Source of the DNA: Galerina marginata
Lineage: Eukaryota; Basidiomycota; Agaricomycetes; Agaricales; Galerinaceae
Assembly: GCA_023014335.1 (NCBI GenBank)
Contig: JAECYW010000005.1
Coordinates: 3,286,001-3,350,000 of the forward strand
DNA length: 64,000 bases
Direction: 5' to 3'
Each line of letters opens with the position of its first letter. Position 1 is the first letter of the stretch. This document shows, one piece after another, positions 57,955 to 64,000 of the stretch. Both the position numbers and the translations under genes were made by a program. The notes under the pieces were generated by a model that ran no database searches, was not told the origin of the DNA, and saw only the letters and a program-made list of their open reading frames with translations.

Positions 57955-59510
57955 GTGCAGAATATCTTTGTTGTTCATTTAATGTGGTATGCAGCTACTA
58001 CATCCCGCAGCTCACGTTTCTCCGGCGCGGGAGTAACGAAAAGCCGGTACATCCATTCCGGATTTAAGTTGTTGAGCAAAGGTGGTAGGGCGCTACCACA
58101 ATTCTCCATCGGCAAAATCCGGTACGTCTGTTCCGAATTTACTCTTGAGGAAAGGTGGTAGGGCCTTACCACAATTCCTCAACAGCCAAAAGATGGTATG
58201 TCCATTCTGAATTTCTTCTGTTGGGATAATCCGGTACGTCCATTCCAAATTTACGTTGTTGAGCAAAGGTGGTAGGCCGCTACTAGAATTCTCCAACGGC
58301 AAAATCCGGTACGATTGTTCCGAATTTACTCTATTGAAGAAAGTAGTAGGGCCTTACCACAATTCCTCAACAGCCAAAAGATGGTATGTCCATTCTGAAT
58401 TTCTTCTGTTGGGATAATCTGGTATGTCCATTCCAAATTTATTTTGTTGAGCAAAGGTGGTAGGGCGCTAACACGATTCTCCCACAGCAAAAAGTGCGGT
58501 ACACTCATTCCACATTTACTCTGTTGAGGAAAACTGGTAGGGCGCCACAGCAATTTCTCGACAGCTAAAATGCGGTACGCTCATTCCGCATTTAGTCTGT
58601 TGAGGAGAAGTGGTAGGGAGCTACCACAATTGCTCGACAGCTACAATACGGTACGCTCATTCCGAATTCACTTCGTAAAGTAGAAGTGGTCGGGTATTAC
58701 CACAATTCTTCAAGGGCGAAATCCGGTACGTTCATTCTGAAACTACTCCCTTGCAGTGAATTGGGAATGAACGTACCACAGTGTTGCTCTTGAGGAATTG
58801 TGGTAGGGCACTACCACAATTCTGCAACGTCAAAATCGAGTAAGCCTGTTCCGAATTTATTCTGTTGAAGAAAGGTGAAATAGTGCTACCACCAGTCCTC
58901 AACCGAAAAAATGCGGTATGTTCATTCCGAAATTACTTGAAGGCACCCATTTTTCCGGTTGAGGAAAAGATGGTAGGGCGCTACGAGAATTCCTCAACAG
59001 AAAAAATGCGATATATTCATTCCAAGTTTACGTCGTTGAGGAGAAGTGGTAGGATACTACTACATTTCCTTAGCGGCAGAGAAAACTACTTGAATAAATA
59101 TGGTAGGTGTGTATTGCATTCCCCTACCTCCGGAAATGACGTTTCTCCTTACTGTATTTCTTTCAGGCGCACGAAATGTCGTGCTCGGGTACTGCCTTTA
59201 AGACACTGAAAATGTGGCATGTCCTTACTAAATCTTTCCGGCCATAGCATGTAGTTTTTGCGTCCTAAATGTAGTACCGATGTACCTTAACTTACCTCAC
59301 CTATCGTGTTGACAATACATCAGCCTAGGAAATATAGTCGTCCTGTACCATATTTACTATCCCCCATTAGATGTCGTAATTTTCTACCAAATTACATTGA
59401 CCAGGGAGCTGCCTATTGCATTGAGCAATATAGTACAAGCAAACCGAATTTCCTACAGGCGGCTGCAGGAGCTACTCGCGTCAGAAGGACAGTCTAACTG
59501 AACGATATTT
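57955..59510 (-). repeat. Right subterminal hairpin-repeat array, inverted
   Basis: The reverse complement of the left array: CAAAATCCGGTACGT.CATTCC, GAATTTACTCTGTTGAGGA, then GGTGGTAGGGCGCTACCACA and ATTCCTCAACAG.CAAAA. The period is similar to the left array, with a ~240 bp higher-order repeat (57.99-58.47 kb). Beyond about 59.1 kb the units become degenerate toward the element end. Confidence 0.88.
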
Positions 59511-59652
59511 TGGGTATTTAGACCATGGTTCTGGGAGGTTGGTACCACATTTTTGTAGACTTTAGACGATTGCCGACAAAGGACATGATACGGTGCGTGA
59601 ATTGCTGACAGGTACGGTGCGTGAACCCTTCTAAAGTACTGTGCGTTTTAAG

Positions 59653-59745
59653 GTCATTTGCACCTGTGGACTTTGCGGCAAAAACACGTCGGTGCAAGAT
59701 AGTGACGGTAGGTAGCGCGTGCTGTCGATGAAAACACGGAAAAGC
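59653..59745 (-). pseudogene. DHTKD1-like 5' fragment, right KDZ flank
   Basis: AAAACACGTCGGTGCAAGATA matches GAAGACGTCGGTGCAAGATAA of the intact gene near 10480-10500, within about 90 bp of alignable sequence (start-codon region). It has the same orientation as the source and abuts the right end of the KDZ element. It overlaps the gene segment also present in the left flank. Confidence 0.6.
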
Positions 59746-59844
59746 AATTTCAAAATTCGCGCGAAAATGAGTCACGTGGAGTACATAATCAAAAACGGGC
59801 ACAATGAAATGCACTGAGTGGATTTTATTGGTTGACCTTCATCC

Positions 59845-61440
59845 TACTCACGAGGCATTCTGACGACAGCCTGCTACAGTAACAGACGAACCAAGATCTA
59901 GAACACAGGTACTAGTACTCAAGTGGAAATTCGAATAACAATTCCACTCCCTCCGAGTCCCCTTGTCGTTTGAACCTTGGTCACATTGAATTTGTGGTTA
60001 CGTGCAGGCTTTGAATCAGGCTTCCTTTTGGACTTTGTACCCTGGATCAGTTGGTCTCTGGGGTCTGTATGTTACATCCCATGTCTGTTTATTAACTGTG
60101 CTGTGAAGAAAAGCGAGCGAGGTACCCAGATTTCCGATGTCAGGTATTTAAACATTTCCATCAATCCGATCTTCCAGTTCTGACAATCTTATCCTTTAGC
60201 GCTGCTCTAGCTGCTCTCTTATGGCTGGCCATATCTTACTGTCAACATCGATTGGTATTCTCTTTCCCGATTTCTGCATTTCGAGATCCAGAAGATCCAA
60301 CATCCTCCTTGTCGCGCAGAGATTGTGAAGATGCCTCGAGTTGCGTGGTTTATTGTTGGTTCTTTGGGACCTGGATACACCCAACTCTACTGCATTGATT
60401 CATTGATGCAGTCCTGCGCGGCTGCGAATCTGGATACCTCAAGTGCATTGCACCTTACCCACGGAATTCCTAACGATCGCACCCTCGTCAAATCCGATCT
60501 CCTCCCCCTCAATCGGCCTCATCCTCGATGCATCAATATTGAGCTAGTGATAAAGGTAATGTACCTCGGCCTTTCCCGTCTACCCGGTCCCTCAAAAACC
60601 TGCGATCACCCTGATACACGTCCTTTTTTCATCCTTAGACGGTCGCGCTCAATTCGGAACATCACTTTGGAGTTGCGATTGCGTCGTTCTTTCTGGCTGG
60701 GTTTTCCAGGTGGCTATTCTCAGATTTGGGAGTTGAAGCCTCATCTTTCGAGTGCTGCTGGCCTAGTCTGATATAAAATAGCCCTAGTAACCTAGCCAAC
60801 AACCGAGCCGCAACCGCATCGCCTCCATAAATCTCTCGAGCTTTTAAAATTCTTCGTTCTGCAACGCGACGCTGTGGTTCAGTTTGTTCGTCTCATATTT
60901 CGCGAGCCCAACTTGCCAGTAATGTCGTATGTTCTGGCCATACTCGGATAGGAGCTGGAGCCGTGCATCTACCATTAGCCGTTCTATTCTAGTGTGCTTT
61001 GCCTGGTTGCGATCCAGCCAAAGTCGACTCGAACCTGACCTATATTTCGAGTCTCCTCCAGCTTTACTCCCAATGAATCTCTGGCTCCGGCCATGAGTCA
61101 TACACACTCCGATTCTACCCACCAGCTTATTCATTTGTCAGTCCTGGCCACTGGCTAGGGTCCCAAATTCCTAGCTTGCTCTGCATTTTCTCTGCAACAC
61201 TTAGACTCCATCCCGACCTCGCGTGTCCATCATGGCTAGATTTTCCCATTCAGATACTCAGATATAAGCGCGGAATATGTACTTTAAGTACAGGCTACCG
61301 TCCTATTCTGATGCCGTACCAGGGGTTCTCTAGCCATAATTCCGACTCGACGCAGGAACTCTGTAAACGCTCCTTTCTCACTCGTGATTGACCTCGAATA
61401 TTTTGCTTTTCTCTCCAGTACTTAAGTATAGTTGATACCC
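59845..61440. repeat. Block R, copy 3
   Basis: Collinear with 30245-31850 from GAGGCATTCTGACGACAGCC to TGTACTTTAAGTACAGGCT and beyond, at clearly recognisable identity. The sequence then runs without interruption through the position of the Harbinger insertion (single ACT near 61420) into the family X upstream region. Confidence 0.8.
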
Positions 61441-61940
61441 TTCGCACAAGTTTATGTCTCTACTTGCAGGATTTTTTTGGCCATGGATTGAATTAACTTT
61501 GCAGTCACTCAGATGCCGCGCTATATGTATTCACTATCTTAAAGTTCTTCAGCGTTTTGTCGTCGAAGACTTGGCTTTGCCTCTCAATTTAGTAAACTGA
61601 AACCCGCCTTCTGTCTTTACCATCTCACTGTTCAACATCCATTCCCTTGAATCTGTAGGTAATCGCACTGGCGAAGTAGTTCATTATCATCAATCGTAAT
61701 TCAGCCCTCCTTTGTTGGTTCTGCCTTAATAAAAAAATAAATTTAGCAGGAATAAGTGGGACTGAAGTACCTACAACTTGAACGTAGTTTACACTCTGCC
61801 TCGCGTTTGCCCGCACTCACGTTATGATTTATCAGGTACTCCTAGTATAATTTCTATTAGATGCGTTGGATTTCGAGTTAAGGAGCTTAATTTAGGGAGC
61901 TAACAGACCGAACTCAATCAAACGAGGACATGGGCGGATA

Positions 61941-61995
61941 TGGTGAGGTTTCAGTTTCAAAGTATACATATGTTCTTGTCTATCAGTAGCTTTGT
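61941..61995 (+). promoter_or_regulatory. Conserved upstream block of family X
   Basis: GTGAGGTTTCAGTTTCAAAG, then a CATATGTTCTTGTCTATCA(G/C)TA stretch, lies 45-95 bp before the ATG of copy D. Nearly the same block lies before copy B (from 36838) and copy C (from 37838). Conservation beyond that of nearby spacers suggests a core promoter or leader, though recent duplication alone could explain it. Confidence 0.45.
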
Positions 61996-62037
61996 CACCC
62001 TAGCCAGGCCCCTTTCCGCTCATAACATACCATTGCG

Positions 62038-62682
62038 ATGGGCATCTGCAAGACTGCGTTGACATTGTCATCGCCTTCTTCTTCTCTGCTCGCCCGAGCA
62101 GCGGAGGAAGACTCTCCCCAGCCAGACAAACATCCACTGACGACCGTGGCCTTCGTCTTGGCACTGGGCGTTTATATACTTGTCTCGGGGTTGGCGATAG
62201 AGTGGCTTGCGAGGAGAAACACAAGAAAAGCCAGAGAAAGGGAAAGAGATCCACCATTACCGGCGCCCGAAACCGAGAATGATCAGCAGCGGGCACCAGA
62301 TACGACTCCAGCGAATATCCGCTCAGGAACCACCGAGCAGCAAGAGACGCATACGCCTACACCCCATGTGCGCGATGGTGCTCCTTCACCACCACCACCT
62401 TTTTATAACTCTCTTGAGACTCTTCTCCAACCGGGATCGAGGATCGCTGCACCTGCTCCCCTCGATGCTGCGCCTCTAGATCTATACGGGATACCTGCAG
62501 CACACCTCAACCCATCCAACTCTCCCGGTGGGCTACTTGCTGTACACCTTCAAGAAGGCGACCGAATTGGCTACCTGAACGCAAACGGCCAATCAGAAGA
62601 ACACAGATCCACCCCCCGACGTGATAGGCTGTTCTATCTAGCCGCGAGGTTTAGACAGCCGGATAGGTTGCACGAAAGGTAA
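62038..62682 (+). CDS. Family X copy D: PPxY membrane protein
   Basis: Intact intronless frame of 214 residues starting MGICKTALTLSSPSSSLLA. One membrane helix lies near TVAFVLALGVYILVSGLAIE, followed by a basic stretch (ARRNTRKARERER) that predicts a cytosolic tail. Conserved blocks: GTTEQQETHTPTPHVRDG, PPPPFYNSLET (a PPxY motif overlapping a YxxL-like motif), LDLYGIPAAHLNPSNSP and the C-terminal STPRRDRLFYLAARFRQ. It is the best preserved copy and has the conserved upstream block. Its tail faces a family Y copy. A role as a WW-domain or ubiquitin-ligase adaptor is inferred from the motif only. Gly2 and Cys4 might allow lipidation, which is speculative. Confidence 0.65.
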   Translation: MGICKTALTLSSPSSSLLARAAEEDSPQPDKHPLTTVAFVLALGVYILVSGLAIEWLARRNTRKARERERDPPLPAPETENDQQRAPDTTPANIRSGTTEQQETHTPTPHVRDGAPSPPPPFYNSLETLLQPGSRIAAPAPLDAAPLDLYGIPAAHLNPSNSPGGLLAVHLQEGDRIGYLNANGQSEEHRSTPRRDRLFYLAARFRQPDRLHER

Positions 62683-62899
62683 TTATGGGCTGCGAAGACG
62701 TGAACAATGTTACCGCAAGAACGCCCGAGAAGACGAAGCGACAAACCTGTCCTTTCGGCCCCACCTATCGTGCTTGTGCTTGAGGGGGAGGTTAGTTAAA
62801 ATAACGAGCAAGTCGGCGGTCTTTTGGTTAGTTGGTTCGTAGCTGGAAAGAAAGAAGGAAAAGAAATATAAATCAAATGAGTGTGATGAAGTTGAACTA

Positions 62900-63431
62900 A
62901 AACAAATAGCTTACCCCGCCACCCGGCCCTCGTGAATGATGCAGAATACGAACTCCAAAAGTGCGCTACATGCATCCAAACCATCCGTTGAGATAGATGA
63001 AAGACATCGACAAAAAATATGTACCTGTCAGCACAGACGAACTCTAGACGGTATACACGCAAACTTTTCGTTGAACTGTAGCCCGTAACTATCAGTAAGG
63101 TAAATAATAATAAAAGGCCAAAACAAAAATACGTACATGGGTCAGGCACCAACCCAACACTAGCCTCCGCAATCGATACAAGCTCTACCAATAAGCCTAG
63201 ACTCCAGCCGGCGTTGTCATCACCTTCTGCACGCCGAAGTTCGTCGTTGAACCCCGAGTGCCAGTCGGGCCCAGTCTGTGCAGGTCCAATCGTCACAGAT
63301 CCAGCAAGCTTGAGAGTCCACTCCGTCGATAAAGACAGGAGGTGCCTGCAAGCCTCAAAAAAAATCACACAACACTCGCGTAGCATGCTGCCAGGAGGAA
63401 CAAAGGACGAGGGAGGAGGGAGGAGGGACAA
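62900..63431 (-). pseudogene. Family Y, third copy
   Basis: Minus-strand frame from 63431 reads HLLSLSTEWTLKLAGSV, then RRAEGDDNAGWSLGLLVELV and SIAEASVGLVPDP ending at a GTACGT-like donor. This matches VGDTATHVMVSKFVLIAERL in the longest copy. An open frame continues through a hydrophobic stretch (FCFGLLLLFTLLIVTGYSS) that is probably an intron, since the equivalent positions in other copies have donor and acceptor signals. Later pieces read LEFVFCIIHEGRVAG. It lies tail-to-tail with family X copy D. It may be a partial gene; function unknown. Confidence 0.45.
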
Positions 63432-63549
63432 GAAAAGAGGAAGAAAATATCGTCGCGATTGTCATGGTGCAGGAAAGCTGGGATAAAAAGTGAACATACT
63501 GGTACTGGAGCGCTGGGCTTGGGCACTGCTGTAGCCCTACTTGTCATGC

Positions 63550-63740
63550 CCGACGTTCATCTAAGGTTGATGTTCGGCATTTTTGGCGATGAACATGAAC
63601 CGTAACGCATCTAAGTCTCCAACCAGCGCCGTCGTCGCCTTCCACAGTCCCGAACTCCGAGCGCAAGTTGCCGATGCGGGCCTAGGCTTGCAGGTCCGGG
63701 TCATCGCAGACTGCAGCAAGCTCGAGGAAGGTCTAGGAGA
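63550..63740 (-). pseudogene. Family Y, fourth copy (fragment)
   Basis: FGTVEGDDGAGWRLRC on the minus strand parallels RRAEGDDNAGWSLGLL of the third copy 400 bp away; a stop interrupts the upstream part. A short adjacent duplicate. The final ~250 bp of the window show nothing further. Confidence 0.45.
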
Positions 63741-64000
63741 ATAAATAAATATTCGGGTAGAGAAGAGATGTAAGGAGGGCCACAGGATAACGGAAGGAAG
63801 GATGAAGGATAGGTGGCAGCGGTTGTTGGTGGGGAAGCTGGGATGAAAAACGACTTTCTGGTAATGTAAGATCAATGTTAAGCTTTGGTGTCGAAACCTT
63901 GATGTTGGGATGGCGAGTGGAGATGGTTGTGAGGGCGTGATTATTGTGGTCCACTGAATCGCGGGTTGCGAAGGGGAAGTAGGAGCGACGTTAGTGAATG

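Larger units (their letters stand above)
40256..59652. mobile_element. KDZ-superfamily DNA transposon, about 19.4 kb
   Basis: Extent is inferred from inverted similarity at the edges: TAAAACGCACCGTGC near 40257 against TAAAACGCACAGTAC on the minus strand near 59651. Long hairpin-repeat arrays of opposite orientation sit inside each end (about 40.5-42.3 and 57.95-59.5 kb). A further inverted match joins GAAATACAGGAAGGAGAAAC (40428) to GAAATACAGTAAGGAGAAAC (minus strand near 59160). The interior has a KDZ transposase and five more genes, with no unrelated housekeeping gene. KDZ (Kyakuja-Dileera-Zisupton) elements are large DNA transposons expanded in mushrooms. Both flanks are fragments of the DHTKD1-like gene. 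A target duplication is not resolved, so the exact ends are uncertain by tens of bases. Confidence 0.75.

Noticed and set aside
40240..59670. A GTCATT or CAT.TGCAC direct repeat as target duplication of the KDZ element
   Set aside because: The shared bases are explained by both flanks being homologous gene fragments; no clean duplication can be shown.
62796..63431. Full 211-codon minus-strand frame as one exon
   Set aside because: Comparison with the other family Y copies shows splice-like signals inside it and the hydrophobic part matches an intron, so only pieces are accepted.

Overview
This window looks like nuclear DNA from a mushroom-forming basidiomycete (Agaricomycetes). The coding genes are split by many 45-70 bp GT-AG introns. 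Recognisable genes include a basidiomycete-type tetraspanin with a long N-terminal tail, a DHTKD1-type 2-oxoacid dehydrogenase and an F-box protein. The mobile elements are of kinds common in Agaricomycetes: a KDZ transposon, a PIF/Harbinger transposon and a copia-type gag-only retroelement. All assignments come from reading motifs; no database search was possible.

Layout. 0-10.5 kb is ordinary gene-rich DNA: a divergent pair of unknown proteins (38-1555 minus, 1781-2540 plus), the tetraspanin (4010-5878 minus) and the DHTKD1-like gene (6286-10524 minus). From 10.5 kb to the end the window is a decayed tandem duplication array. The repeated module is: a 5' fragment of the DHTKD1-like gene, a 1.5-2 kb non-coding block called R here, a gene for a small one-helix membrane protein (family X), and a second gene family facing it on the opposite strand (family Y). 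Family X has four copies (14.4, 37.0, 38.0 and 62.0 kb); two look intact. Family Y has four degraded copies (26.6-30.0, 38.9-39.5, 62.9-63.4 and about 63.6 kb). DHTKD1 fragments lie at 18.6-19.5, 30.0, 39.6-40.25 and 59.7 kb. Between the modules are an F-box gene (23396-25165) and an unknown multi-pass membrane protein with a 26-residue repeat (16077-17766).

Three transposons have broken the array. A 1,526 bp gag-only copia-type element with identical 204 bp LTRs and a GACGA target duplication (27192-28727) lies in the longest family-Y copy. A 4,500 bp PIF/Harbinger element (31854-36353) has 23-24 bp terminal inverted repeats, an ACT target duplication, a DDE transposase and a convergent Myb/SANT-like partner; the empty site can be seen in the sister module near 61.42 kb. 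A roughly 19.4 kb KDZ-type element (about 40.26-59.65 kb) is bounded by long arrays of hairpin repeats in opposite orientation. It carries the KDZ transposase and five further genes: a two-module cysteine-cluster/coiled-coil protein, an unknown protein, a protein with two RNase H1 N-terminal-like domains, a 14-exon protein built from phase-2 exon cassettes, and another unknown protein.

The most unusual items are the KDZ element's cargo and repeat-array ends, the cassette-exon gene inside it, and the PPxY-bearing membrane protein family X amplified together with a metabolic-gene fragment.
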